Source: Pseudomonas bubulae (lineage in GTDB: Bacteria; Pseudomonadota; Gammaproteobacteria; Pseudomonadales; Pseudomonadaceae). Taken from it: a stretch of 64,000 nt of DNA. Below, piece by piece: positions 28,424 through 37,027 of the stretch; within the stretch, counting starts at the first letter, position 1; the number at the start of each line of letters is the position of its first letter. A program made the translations under genes and the position numbers. Location of the stretch: the NCBI RefSeq assembly GCF_900618535.1, contig NZ_UYJA01000005.1:124001-188000 (forward strand), given 5' to 3'. Under the pieces are notes generated by a model. It saw only the letters and a program-made list of their open reading frames with translations, was not told where the DNA came from and ran no database searches.

Positions 28424-29818
28424 TTAATCGTCGTCGAAGTTGTAACTGCCTGGCGCCAGGTTTTCGAAGCGCGTGTATTTGCCGATAAACGCCAGGCGCG
28501 TGGTGCCGATCGGGCCGTTACGCTGCTTGCCGATGATGATCTCGGCAATGCCCTTGTGCTCGGTCTCGGGGTGGTACACCTCGTCCCGGTACACGAACAT
28601 GATGACGTCGGCGTCCTGCTCGATGGCTCCGGATTCACGCAAGTCGGAGTTGATCGGGCGCTTGTTGGGCCGCTGCTCCAGGGAACGGTTGAGCTGTGAC
28701 AGCGCGACTACCGGGCAGTTGAATTCCTTGGCCAGCGCCTTGAGGGAGCGGGAAATCTCGGAGATTTCGTTGGTACGGTTGTCACCGCCGGAACCCGGGA
28801 TCTGCATCAATTGCAGGTAGTCGATCATGATCAAGCCGATATCGCCGTGCTCACGCACCAGTCGCCGGGTACGGGCGCGCATTTCCGAGGGGCTGATGCC
28901 CGCGGTATCGTCGATAAACAGTTTACGGTCATTGAGCAGGTTGACCGCCGAAGTCAGGCGCGGCCAATCGTCGTCTTCGAGGCGACCGGCCCGGACCTTG
29001 GTCTGGTCGATGCGACCCAGCGATGACAGCATACGCATGATCAGCGATTCACCTGGCATCTCGAGGGAGTAAACCAGTACCGCTTTCTCGCTGCGCAATA
29101 CGGCGTTTTCAACCAGGTTCATCGCAAAGGTGGTTTTACCCATCGATGGACGACCGGCGACGATAATCAAGTCCGCAGGCTGCAAGCCGCTGGTCATGCC
29201 ATCGAGGTCGGTGTAACCGGTGGACAGGCCGGTGATGGCGTTGTCGGTGTTGAACAGCGTGTCGATACGGTCGATGGCTTTGGTCAACAGATCATTGACG
29301 CTCACCGGGCCACCGGTTTTTGGCCGGGCCTCGGCAATGGCAAAGATCTGGCGCTCGGCCTCATCGAGGATTTCTTCGGCGCTGCGCCCTTCCGGGTTGA
29401 ATGCACTGTCGGCGATTTCGGTGCTGATACCGATAAGCTGACGCAACGTCGCACGCTGACGCACGATCTGGGCGTAGGCCTTGATGTTGGCGACCGACGG
29501 CGTATTTTTTGCCAGTTCACCGAGGTAGCCCAGGCCGCCCACCTGCGAAGTCTGACCTTCCTTGTCCAGTTGCTCGGCAAGGGTCACGACGTCAATCGGG
29601 GAGTTCTGGTCTGCCAGCTTGGCAATGGCGCGGAAGATCAGGCGGTGGTCATGTCGATAAAAATCACCGTCCGAAACCTGATCCAGCACGCGTTCCCAGG
29701 CGTTGTTGTCCAGCATCAAACCACCGAGCACAGCCTGTTCGGCCTCGATGGAATGCGGAGGCACCTTCAGGGCTGCGGTTTGTAGATCGTATTGCTCAGG
29801 AGCGGAGATATCGTTCAT
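28424..29818 (-). CDS. dnaB: replicative DNA helicase DnaB
   Basis: A 464-residue hexameric helicase that unwinds DNA at the fork. The N-terminal domain (about 15-120) and RecA-type core are complete: Walker A GRPSMGKTT near residue 215 and Walker B LIMIDYLQLM. No intein is present, as the length is normal. The ATG at 29818 was preferred to a GTG two codons upstream because of the MNDISAPEQYD family start. It follows the rplI terminator, and may have its own promoter or depend on read-through. Confidence 0.96.
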   Translation of the reverse strand: MNDISAPEQYDLQTAALKVPPHSIEAEQAVLGGLMLDNNAWERVLDQVSDGDFYRHDHRLIFRAIAKLADQNSPIDVVTLAEQLDKEGQTSQVGGLGYLGELAKNTPSVANIKAYAQIVRQRATLRQLIGISTEIADSAFNPEGRSAEEILDEAERQIFAIAEARPKTGGPVSVNDLLTKAIDRIDTLFNTDNAITGLSTGYTDLDGMTSGLQPADLIIVAGRPSMGKTTFAMNLVENAVLRSEKAVLVYSLEMPGESLIMRMLSSLGRIDQTKVRAGRLEDDDWPRLTSAVNLLNDRKLFIDDTAGISPSEMRARTRRLVREHGDIGLIMIDYLQLMQIPGSGGDNRTNEISEISRSLKALAKEFNCPVVALSQLNRSLEQRPNKRPINSDLRESGAIEQDADVIMFVYRDEVYHPETEHKGIAEIIIGKQRNGPIGTTRLAFIGKYTRFENLAPGSYNFDDD

Positions 29819-29864
29819 GGCCACTTGGAATTAGTTTGAAAATCAGGATCTGCAGAAAGACAAA

Positions 29865-29893
29865 GGGCACGACCTGTAAACAGGATCGTGCCC
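29865..29893 (-). terminator. terminator after rplI
   Basis: On the minus strand GGGCACGA and CCTG pair with their complements around a TTTA loop with one bulged base; TTTGTCTTT follows. It separates rplI from dnaB. Confidence 0.75.
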
Positions 29894-29938
29894 GATGTTA
29901 ACCGTCCGGCACACAAGGTGCCAGTCAGTTAAGACTGC

Positions 29939-30385
29939 TTAAGCAGCTACCACAACAACGCGTACGGTTGCTTCAACTTCGGCGTGCAGGTGCACAGCCA
30001 CGTCGAATTCGCCAACGTTGCGGATAGTGCCGTTCGGCAGACGAACTTCGCTTTTTGCAACTTCAACGCCGGAGGCGGTCAGTGCATCAGCGATGTCGTG
30101 AGTGCCGATCGAGCCGAACAGCTTGCCTTCGTCGCCAGCGGTGGCAGTGATAGTCACTTCCAGCTCAGCCAGTTGGGCAGCGCGTGTTTCAGCCGAAGCT
30201 TTTTTGTCTGCAGCAGCTTGTTCCAGCTCAGCACGACGCTCTTCAAACGCAGCCAGGTTGGCAGCGGTTGCAGCGGTAGCTTTGCCGTACGGCAGCAGGT
30301 AGTTACGACCGTAACCGGCCTTAACATTTACTTTGTCGCCCAGGTTGCCCAGGTTCGCGACTTTTTCCAGAAGGATCAGTTGCAT
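29939..30385 (-). CDS. rplI: 50S ribosomal protein L9
   Basis: A 148-residue L9 with the N-terminal rRNA-binding domain (MQLILLEKVANLGNLGDKVNVKAGYGRNYLLP), the long connecting helix and a C-terminal domain. It is the last gene of the rpsF-rpsR-DUF2232-rplI operon and is followed by a terminator. Confidence 0.98.
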   Translation of the reverse strand: MQLILLEKVANLGNLGDKVNVKAGYGRNYLLPYGKATAATAANLAAFEERRAELEQAAADKKASAETRAAQLAELEVTITATAGDEGKLFGSIGTHDIADALTASGVEVAKSEVRLPNGTIRNVGEFDVAVHLHAEVEATVRVVVVAA

Positions 30386-30404
30386 GTGAAAATCCTCTTA
30401 ACTT

Positions 30405-31301
30405 TTAACCTTCACCGTCCGCAGAGTCTTTATCGGTGCCTTTCGGCGCCAGACGTCCGCGAAAATCAATCAGGCTGTCGACAATGGCCAAGACCACGAG
30501 CAACGGATAGATCAGCTGCATAAACAGCAACAGCGTGACGTACAACCCCACCAGCCAGAACTTGGCCAGTCGCTTTTGCGCCACCAGCCCATGAATCAGG
30601 GCCAGCCCGGCGAAGAACAACGCTACGCTGCACAACGGCGTAAGCATGGCCATTTCGGGACCGAAGTTCGGCCCTACAAGCATGCACGCCAGCAATACGA
30701 GCGCTGGTCCCAGCGGTAGGCGGATGCTGCGAAATTCGCTGGCAAAACCACCCGGGTTATACAACAACGCCTGCCAATAACGCCCAAGTATCAGGCTCAG
30801 CACGCTGACGACCTGCATCAAAGCTGCAATCAAACCGGTGAGGACGGGTGCAATCAGTGCTCCAAGGCGCGCTCGCTCTACGTCAGATAACTTGTCGTAG
30901 AGACCATTGAGGACCTGCGGCAGAAGTTTTTCCAACTCCTGCGCCATTGCACCAATGGGTTCGCGGAAAACCGTACCCAGGACCACGCCATACACCACAC
31001 CCAACGCTACGCTGACCAGCAGCACGCGATTCCAGGACTGACCGGCGCGTAACATCAACGCCAGCCCCAGAGTTCCCAGCAGCACCATAAGGGTGCGGGG
31101 CTCTCCGATAAACCACCAGACCAAGGCCGGCAGTAACGCCCATGAGAGAATGCTCAAGGCATCTCTCGGACCGCGCCGCAGAAGCACCAGGCTACCTGCA
31201 GCAGCACTCAACCAGAACAAGAACGGCAATGCCGCACATCCGGCCACGATTAACGTGGCCTGCACACGGCCTCGCATGATGAACTCAGCTAAGGCGCGCA
31301 T
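30405..31301 (-). CDS. DUF2232 (YybS-like) membrane protein
   Basis: A 298-residue integral membrane protein with about eight to nine hydrophobic helices and a short charged C-terminal tail (GTDKDSADGEG). Members of DUF2232 sit at this position between rpsR and rplI in Pseudomonas and related bacteria; the function is not established. Spacing to rplI is 19 bp and to rpsR 36 bp, so it is part of the ribosomal protein operon. It has no catalytic motif that I can recognise. Confidence 0.8.
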   Translation of the reverse strand: MRALAEFIMRGRVQATLIVAGCAALPFLFWLSAAAGSLVLLRRGPRDALSILSWALLPALVWWFIGEPRTLMVLLGTLGLALMLRAGQSWNRVLLVSVALGVVYGVVLGTVFREPIGAMAQELEKLLPQVLNGLYDKLSDVERARLGALIAPVLTGLIAALMQVVSVLSLILGRYWQALLYNPGGFASEFRSIRLPLGPALVLLACMLVGPNFGPEMAMLTPLCSVALFFAGLALIHGLVAQKRLAKFWLVGLYVTLLLFMQLIYPLLVVLAIVDSLIDFRGRLAPKGTDKDSADGEG

Positions 31302-31337
31302 GCTTTCAATCCTTTACTACTTGTCGACTGCCCGGTC

Positions 31338-31568
31338 TCAGCGGCCGTGGCTGTCGGTGTAGGCCAGCAGGGCCAGGAAGCGGGCGCGCTTGATAGCGGT
31401 GGCCAGCTGACGCTGATAACGAGCTTTAGTACCGGTGATACGGCTTGGAACAATTTTGCCGGTCTCGGATACGTAAGCTTTCAGAGTGTTGAGATCCTTG
31501 TAATCGATCTCTTTCACTTCTTCTGCGGTGAAGCGGCAGAATTTACGACGACGGAAGAAACGTGCCAT
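31338..31568 (-). CDS. rpsR: 30S ribosomal protein S18
   Basis: A 76-residue S18 (MARFFRRRKFCRFTAEEVKE start), which pairs with S6 on the 30S platform. Its single Cys in KFCRF marks the zinc-free (C-minus) type. It is the second gene in the S6 operon, 28 bp after rpsF. Confidence 0.98.
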   Translation of the reverse strand: MARFFRRRKFCRFTAEEVKEIDYKDLNTLKAYVSETGKIVPSRITGTKARYQRQLATAIKRARFLALLAYTDSHGR

Positions 31569-31596
31569 GTAATTGGCTCCTCAAAAGGTCCGTGGA

Positions 31597-32022
31597 TTAC
31601 TCGTCAGCGTTATCGCTGGCGTCGCTGTTATCGCTGTCATCGCCATCGGCGCTGTCAGAATGCTCAGGACGGTCACGACGCTCACGGCGCTCACTGCGGT
31701 TCTCTTCAGCCTTGAGCATCTCGGACTGGCCAGTTACGGCTTCGTCGCGACGGATGACCAGGTTACGGATCACAGCATCGTTGTAACGGAAGTTGTCTTC
31801 CAGCTCAGCCAGGGCTTTGCCAGTGCACTCAACGTTCAGCATCACGTAGTGAGCCTTGTGAACATTGTTGATTGCGTAGGCCAGTTGACGACGGCCCCAA
31901 TCTTCCAGACGGTGGATTTTGCCGCCGTCTTCTTCGATCAGCTTGGTGTAACGCTCTACCATGCCGCCGACTTGTTCGCTTTGATCCGGGTGGACCAAAA
32001 AGATGATTTCGTAATGACGCAT
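31597..32022 (-). CDS. rpsF: 30S ribosomal protein S6
   Basis: A 141-residue S6 with the ferredoxin-like core (MRHYEIIFLVHPDQSEQV start) and an acidic Asp/Ser-rich tail, the region where E. coli RimK adds glutamates. It is the first gene of the operon, with AAGGAG before its ATG. The leader (32023-32110) has a weak hairpin; an S6:S18 autoregulatory site is plausible but not demonstrated. Confidence 0.97.
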   Translation of the reverse strand: MRHYEIIFLVHPDQSEQVGGMVERYTKLIEEDGGKIHRLEDWGRRQLAYAINNVHKAHYVMLNVECTGKALAELEDNFRYNDAVIRNLVIRRDEAVTGQSEMLKAEENRSERRERRDRPEHSDSADGDDSDNSDASDNADE

Positions 32023-32224
32023 GAATGCTCCTTACGGGTTGTAGCCTGCCGCTAACTAAAAAGCGGTCAGACAAGGAGTGAATGACACTTGTGTGTCTTG
32101 CCTAGAGAGGCACATATGCGCCCGCCATGACGGCAAGGGGCGCAATTGTAGAGAAGGGACAACGGAGGCGCAAGGCAATTGGTGATTATTTGAACAATCT
32201 TTACTTGTATACGCCACAAACCAA
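32023..32224. other. leader and promoter region of rpsF
   Basis: Together with the REP doublet to its right this fills the 306-bp gap between rpsF and rlmB. There is a short stem CCGC/GCGG at 32049-32066 close to the ribosome site. No gene is visible. Confidence 0.4.
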
Positions 32225-32311
32225 TGTGGGAGCGGGCTGGCTCGCGATGGCATCGCTGCGGTCATCCAGAGACACCGCGTGATACGCATCGCGAGCAAGC
32301 CCGCTCCCACA
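32225..32311. repeat. REP doublet (REPIN)
   Basis: Standard inverted pair (TGTGGGAGCGGGCTGGCTCG left arm), 18 bp after the rlmB stop. Confidence 0.85.
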
Positions 32312-32328
32312 TTTAACAGCCAGCCAGC

Positions 32329-33093
32329 TTACTTCTTCTTAGAAGAAGTCTTGGCCTTGGCGCCGCGCTGACGCTGGGCTTCGAACAGGCAAACACCTGT
32401 CGCCACCGAAACGTTCAGGCTGCTGACGCTGCCGGCCATCGGCAGCTTGACCAGGTAATCACAGTGCTCACGGGTCAGGCGACGCATGCCCTTGCCTTCT
32501 GCACCCATGATCAGGATGGTCGGGCCGGTCAGGTCCTGGTCATAGATACTGACTTCAGCCTCACCGGCCGTACCGACAACCCACAAGCCGCGCTGCTGGA
32601 GCTTCTCCAGGGTACGCGCCAGGTTGGTCACGGCAACCAACGGAATAACTTCCGCTGCACCGCAGGCTACTTTTCGTACCGTCGGCGTCAGCGTTGCAGA
32701 TTTGTCCTTGGGCACGATAACAGCCAGCGCACCGGCAGCATCCGCCGAGCGCAGGCAAGCACCCAGGTTGTGGGGATCGGTCACGCCGTCCAGTACCAGC
32801 AACAACGGGGCACCTTCAGTGCGATCGAGCAGCTCGTCGAGCATGGCTTCGCCCCAGACCTGGCTCGGACTCACGTCCGCCACCACACCCTGGTGCACGC
32901 CTTCGACCCAGACGTCCATTTCACGACGCTCGGCCTGGCCGACAGCCACACGGTTTTCGTTGGCCAGCTCGATCAGCGTTTGTACACGCGGATCACTGCG
33001 ACCTTCTGCCAGCCATACCTGCTTGACGCGCTTGGGATGGTGACGCAGCAATGCTTCTACGGCATGCACGCCATAGATTTTTTCCAGACTCAT
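32329..33093 (-). CDS. rlmB: 23S rRNA (Gm2251) 2'-O-methyltransferase RlmB
   Basis: A 254-residue SPOUT-fold (TrmH family) methyltransferase acting on G2251 of 23S rRNA with SAM. It has the N-terminal substrate-binding domain (IYGVHAVEALLRHHPKRV), motif 1 (DGVTDPHNLGACLRSADAAG), motif 2 (ILIMGAEGKGM) and motif 3 (LPMAGSVSSLNVSVATGV) of the knotted fold. It overlaps the rnr stop by 4 nt (ATGA), so the two are coupled, as in other gammaproteobacteria. Confidence 0.96.
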   Translation of the reverse strand: MSLEKIYGVHAVEALLRHHPKRVKQVWLAEGRSDPRVQTLIELANENRVAVGQAERREMDVWVEGVHQGVVADVSPSQVWGEAMLDELLDRTEGAPLLLVLDGVTDPHNLGACLRSADAAGALAVIVPKDKSATLTPTVRKVACGAAEVIPLVAVTNLARTLEKLQQRGLWVVGTAGEAEVSIYDQDLTGPTILIMGAEGKGMRRLTREHCDYLVKLPMAGSVSSLNVSVATGVCLFEAQRQRGAKAKTSSKKK

Positions 33094-35753
33094 GACTTGG
33101 CCTTAGGTTTGCGCGCCCCGCCGCTTTTGGCGGCTGGAGCGGTGCCCGATTTTGGCGGGCCTTTACGATGTTTGCTCGGCTTGGAAGGCTTGCCCGCATC
33201 TTTTGCAGGCGCCCCCCTACCCGACTTTCCCGGCTCCGATGTCCGACCGCCGCTTTTCGATTCGGCCAGCAGCGCCTGTTTCAGTTCACGGCTTTTGCGC
33301 AGCTCGGCGTTTTTTGCCGCAGCATCGCTTGGGCGATAAGCATCATCCGAGGATTTTTTAGCGGGCTTGGCCGGCGCACTGCGACGTGCAGCCGGGGCTG
33401 GCTCAACCGGCTTTTCAGTCGGCTTGGTACCGGCCTTGCCTGCATTCCTGGTTTTAGGCGCATCAGCAGTACGATTTTTACGACCAATCGGCGCACTGAG
33501 GGTTTTTTCCGCCATTTCGAAGTCGATCTTGCGCTCGTCGAGATCGACGCGCATGACCCGCACTTCAACGGTATCACCCAAGCGGAAGCTGCGACCGGTG
33601 CGCTCGCCCGCCAGGCGGTGATGCACAGGGTCGAAGTGGTAGTAGTCGCCCGGCAAGGCAGTTACGTGAACCAGACCTTCAACATAGATATCGGTCAGTT
33701 CCACGAACAGGCCAAAACCGGTCACTGCCGTTACCACGCCAGGGAACGACTCGCCTACGCGATCCTTCATGAACTCGCACTTGAGCCAGTTGGTCACATC
33801 GCGGGTGGCTTCGTCGGCACGGCGCTCGCTCATGGAGCACTGCTCGCCGAGCTGCTCCAGGATCGCTTCGTCGTACGGATAGATGCGCGCTTTCGGAATG
33901 GTCATCGCACCAGCACGGCGAACGTGCGGGGTATCCATCTTGGAATGGATCACGCTGCGGATCGCACGGTGGGTCAACAGGTCAGGGTAGCGACGAATCG
34001 GCGAGGTGAAGTGGGTATAGGCTTCATAATTCAGGCCGAAGTGGCCCTGGTTATCGGAGCTGTATACCGCCTGGCTCAACGAACGCAGCATTACGGTCTG
34101 GATCAGGTGGAAATCCGGACGGTCCTTGATGCTGGCCAGCAATGCCTGGTAATCCTTCGGCGACGGACCATCTTTACCTTTGTGCAGGCTCAGGCCCAGC
34201 TCACCGAGGAACGCACGCAGTTTTTCCAGACGCTCCGGCGGCGGACCATCGTGGACACGATACAGCGCAGGAATCTCGTGCTTCTTGAGGAACTCGGCGG
34301 TGGCCACGTTGGCCGCCAGCATGCACTCTTCAATCAGCTTGTGCGCATCGTTACGGGTGGTCGGGCGAATATCGGCAATTTTGCGATCGGAACCGAAGAT
34401 GATCCGGGTTTCCTGGGTTTCAAAATCAATCGCGCCACGGGTATGACGAGCTGCCAGCAACACCTTGTACAACGAGTACAACTGCTTGAGGTGCGGCACC
34501 ACATCAGCGTATTCGCTGCGCAGTTGCTTGGCCTCGCTGGTTTTCGGCTGCTCCAGAATAGTGCTGACCTTGTTGTAGGTCAGACGTGCCTGGGAATGGA
34601 TCACCGCTTCGTAGAACTGATAGTCGGTCATTTCGCCGGTTTTGGAGATGGTCATCTCGCAAACCATGGCCAAACGGTCGACTTTCGGGTTCAGCGAGCA
34701 CAGGCCGTTGGACAGCTGCTCAGGCAGCATCGGGATCACGCGCTCAGGGAAGTACACCGAGTTGCCGCGAACCTGGGCTTCGGCATCCAGGGCCGAACCG
34801 ATTTTCACGTAGCTGGAGACGTCGGCAATTGCCACGTACAACTTCCAGCCGCCGGAGAACAGGCGCAGCTTGCCAGGCTTGGCTTCGCAGAATACGGCGT
34901 CATCGAAGTCGCGAGCATCTTCGCCGTCAATGGTGACGAACGGCAGATGACGCAGGTCGATGCGCTTCTCTTTGTCTTTCTCTTCGACTTCCGGCTTCAG
35001 ACGGCTTGCTTCCTTAAGCACAGCTTCCGGCCATACGTGAGGAATGTCGTAAGTACGCAGGGCAATATCGATTTCCATGCCCGGAGCCATGTAGTTGCCT
35101 ACAACCTCCAGTACATCGCCTTGCGGCTGGAAACGCGGCGTAGGCCAGTGAGTAATCTTCACTTCGACGAACTGACCGATTTTTGCGCCAGCGTTGCGAC
35201 CCGGGGTTACCAGCACTTCTTGCTGGATCTTCGGGTTGTCGGCCACTACGAAGCCAATACCACCTTCTTCAAAGTAGCGACCCACGATGGTTTCGTGAGC
35301 ACGGGAAACCACTTCGACGATCACGCCTTCACGACGACCACGACGGTCCAGCCCCGAAACACGGGCCAGCGCACGGTCGCCATCGAACACCAGGCGCATT
35401 TGCGCAGGGCTCATGAACAGGTCGTCGCTGCCGTCGTCCGGAACCAGGAAGCCGAAGCCATCGCGGTGGCCACTGATACGGCCGAGAATCAGGTCGAGCT
35501 TGTCCACCGGCGCGTAAGTGCCACGGCGGGTGTAAATCAGTTGGGCATCGCGCTCCATCGCACGCAGGCGACGGCGCAAGGCCTCGATTTGGTCTTCTGT
35601 GGTCAGACCGAACTCTTCCACCAACTGTTCACGAGCAGCAGGCGAGCCACGCTCGGCCAGGTGCTGAAGGATCAGTTCGCGGCTAGGGATAGGGTTTTCG
35701 TATTTTTCCGCTTCACGTGCGGCCTCGGGATCGAGGGTCTGCCAATCGGCCAT
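33090..35753 (-). CDS. rnr: ribonuclease R
   Basis: An 887-residue 3'-5' exoribonuclease for structured RNA, mRNA decay and rRNA quality control. Order: helix-turn-helix (about 20-85), cold-shock domains, RNB catalytic domain with the aspartates of DGEDARDFDDAVF, S1 domain near 640-730, then a long Lys/Ala/Pro-rich basic tail from about 735. The tail is low-complexity and likely to bind RNA or ribosomes. The long open frame on the other strand is a shadow. It heads an rnr-rlmB unit. Confidence 0.97.
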   Translation of the reverse strand: MADWQTLDPEAAREAEKYENPIPSRELILQHLAERGSPAAREQLVEEFGLTTEDQIEALRRRLRAMERDAQLIYTRRGTYAPVDKLDLILGRISGHRDGFGFLVPDDGSDDLFMSPAQMRLVFDGDRALARVSGLDRRGRREGVIVEVVSRAHETIVGRYFEEGGIGFVVADNPKIQQEVLVTPGRNAGAKIGQFVEVKITHWPTPRFQPQGDVLEVVGNYMAPGMEIDIALRTYDIPHVWPEAVLKEASRLKPEVEEKDKEKRIDLRHLPFVTIDGEDARDFDDAVFCEAKPGKLRLFSGGWKLYVAIADVSSYVKIGSALDAEAQVRGNSVYFPERVIPMLPEQLSNGLCSLNPKVDRLAMVCEMTISKTGEMTDYQFYEAVIHSQARLTYNKVSTILEQPKTSEAKQLRSEYADVVPHLKQLYSLYKVLLAARHTRGAIDFETQETRIIFGSDRKIADIRPTTRNDAHKLIEECMLAANVATAEFLKKHEIPALYRVHDGPPPERLEKLRAFLGELGLSLHKGKDGPSPKDYQALLASIKDRPDFHLIQTVMLRSLSQAVYSSDNQGHFGLNYEAYTHFTSPIRRYPDLLTHRAIRSVIHSKMDTPHVRRAGAMTIPKARIYPYDEAILEQLGEQCSMSERRADEATRDVTNWLKCEFMKDRVGESFPGVVTAVTGFGLFVELTDIYVEGLVHVTALPGDYYHFDPVHHRLAGERTGRSFRLGDTVEVRVMRVDLDERKIDFEMAEKTLSAPIGRKNRTADAPKTRNAGKAGTKPTEKPVEPAPAARRSAPAKPAKKSSDDAYRPSDAAAKNAELRKSRELKQALLAESKSGGRTSEPGKSGRGAPAKDAGKPSKPSKHRKGPPKSGTAPAAKSGGARKPKAKS

Positions 35754-35914
35754 TAGATAGTTTTCACCTTGTCTATATGCGGGTTAGTTTGGCATACGCG
35801 TATTGAAACGGGAAATTTCAGGCACACACTGGGCCTTATTAGTCCTTTCTGACGCGCTTTGCTGCTGTCGACCAACCGTTCGCGAAATATTTTCACTATT
35901 TTTAAACACAACGC
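35754..35914. other. intergenic region upstream of rnr and tRNA-Leu
   Basis: No gene is visible between rnr and the tRNA promoter. The stretch is A/T-rich near 35880-35910. Confidence 0.4.
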
Positions 35915-35943
35915 TTTACAGGTCAAAGGTTCGTCCGTAAGAT
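35915..35943 (+). promoter_or_regulatory. promoter of tRNA-Leu copy 1
   Basis: TTTACA (-35), 17 bp, TAAGAT (-10), followed by a GC-rich discriminator, as in stringently controlled stable-RNA promoters. Confidence 0.7.
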
Positions 35944-35980
35944 GCGCGCCATCAACAACGGCAACAGCGTTGAAGATACT

Positions 35981-36067
35981 GCCCAGATGGTGAAATTGGT
36001 AGACACGCCAGCTTCAGGTGCTGGTGATCGCAAGGTCGTGGAAGTTCGAGTCTTCTTCTGGGCACCA
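35981..36067 (+). tRNA. tRNA-Leu (CAG)
   Basis: An 87-nt type-II tRNA with encoded CCA. The acceptor stem is GCCCAGA/TCTGGGC and the anticodon loop TTCAGGT (anticodon CAG). The long variable arm has one G-U pair (GATC...GGTC). Confidence 0.97.
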
Positions 36068-36106
36068 ATTCGAGATTGCAGAGTAGTACACTCTTCAGCC
36101 TCACAC

Positions 36107-36130
36107 AAAAACCCGCGAAAGCGGGTTTTT
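36107..36130 (+). terminator. terminator after tRNA-Leu copy 1
   Basis: AAAAACCCGC, GAAA loop, GCGGGTTTTT: a classic intrinsic terminator. Confidence 0.92.
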
Positions 36131-36178
36131 GCATTCCGGGTCAGCTAAGCCCCTGATTTAATAAAATTAAAACAGGGG

Positions 36179-36207
36179 TTTACAGATCGAAAAGCTCTAC
36201 GTATTAT
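36179..36207 (+). promoter_or_regulatory. promoter of tRNA-Leu copy 2
   Basis: TTTACA (-35), 17 bp, TATTAT (-10). This is a second promoter with the same layout as for copy 1. Confidence 0.7.
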
Positions 36208-36241
36208 GCGCCACATCAACAGCGGCAACGTTGCTGATACT

Positions 36242-36328
36242 GCCCAGATGGTGAAATTGGTAGACACGCCAGCTTCAGGTGCTGGTGACCGCAAGGTCGT
36301 GGAAGTTCGAGTCTTCTTCTGGGCACCA
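36242..36328 (+). tRNA. tRNA-Leu (CAG), second copy
   Basis: Identical to copy 1 except for one base in the variable arm (GACC instead of GATC), which restores full pairing with GGTC. CCA is encoded. Confidence 0.97.
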
Positions 36329-36363
36329 ATTCAGGTTTACAGGTTCACCCTGTGTAACCACTC

Positions 36364-36389
36364 AAAAAGCCCGCGAAAGCGGGCTTTTT
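36364..36389 (+). terminator. terminator after tRNA-Leu copy 2
   Basis: AAAAAGCCCGC, GAAA loop, GCGGGCTTTTT: a classic intrinsic terminator. Confidence 0.92.
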
Positions 36390-36452
36390 AGTTTCCGGGA
36401 TTCCTTCCTGCCCTCTTCGATACCTTTTATCTGCGGCCTAAAGGTCGTATTT

Positions 36453-36471
36453 GATAATCTATCTCATCCGC
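36453..36471 (+). promoter_or_regulatory. candidate Fur box before the ECF sigma gene
   Basis: GATAATCTATCTCATCCGC keeps 11 of 19 bases of the classical Fur consensus, including the whole first GATAAT. It lies about 50 bp before the sigma gene. Confidence 0.35.
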
Positions 36472-36520
36472 ATTAATATCCGGCCAACTTCAGATCCCTG
36501 GCTCATCCTCCTGGATACCC

Positions 36521-37027
36521 GTGCCCGACACCAATGACAGGCTCCAGCTTTACCTGACGCATCGTATCGCCCTGGTCGACTATGCCGCCCCCATCGTGGG
36601 CTGCCGGGCCAAGGCAGAAGATGTGGTTCAAGACGCCTGGCTGCGCTTCAGCCAGGGCGCGGACAACCTCGCCCCGCTGACACAACCGGTGGGCTATCTT
36701 TACCGTATCGTGCGCAACCTGGCCTTTGACCTCAATCGCCGGGCAACCCTGGAAAACCGCCACACCACCCATAGCGAATCATTGGACGAACACATTTCCA
36801 ACGCGCCTTCGCCCGAGCAGCAAGCCTTGCATGTGGACGAATTGCGCAAATTGCAACATGCTTTGTCCCGCCTGCCGGAGCGCACGCGCCAGGCATTCGT
36901 ATTGCATCGCCTGCAAGGCCTGACGTTTCAGCAAATCGGCACGCAACTTGGCATATCCGTGAGCCTGGCCCACCAATTGGTCCGCGACGCCCTGACCTAC
37001 TGCGCGGAACAACTGAGTGATGACTGA
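36521..37027 (+). CDS. FecI-like ECF sigma factor
   Basis: A 168-residue extracytoplasmic-function sigma factor. Region 2 includes DVVQDAWLRF and region 4 is LPERTRQAFVLHRLQGLTFQQIGTQLGISVSLAHQLVRDAL, both of the FecI iron-starvation group. It starts with GTG. It overlaps the FecR-like gene by 8 nt and precedes a FecA-like receptor, so it should be activated by cell-surface signalling and drive transcription of the receptor operon. A possible Fur box upstream would make it iron-repressed. Confidence 0.9.
   Translation: MPDTNDRLQLYLTHRIALVDYAAPIVGCRAKAEDVVQDAWLRFSQGADNLAPLTQPVGYLYRIVRNLAFDLNRRATLENRHTTHSESLDEHISNAPSPEQQALHVDELRKLQHALSRLPERTRQAFVLHRLQGLTFQQIGTQLGISVSLAHQLVRDALTYCAEQLSDD

Noticed and set aside
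32049..32066. S6:S18 autoregulatory RNA in the rpsF leader
   Set aside because: Only a 4-bp stem is visible and the full conserved motif could not be recognised, so it is mentioned only within the leader entry.
33168..35756. An 862-codon open frame on the plus strand
   Set aside because: Antisense shadow of rnr; the rnr motifs are clear on the other strand.
36206..36391. Open frames across the tRNA-Leu genes
   Set aside because: They are made of tRNA and terminator sequence and have no translation signals.
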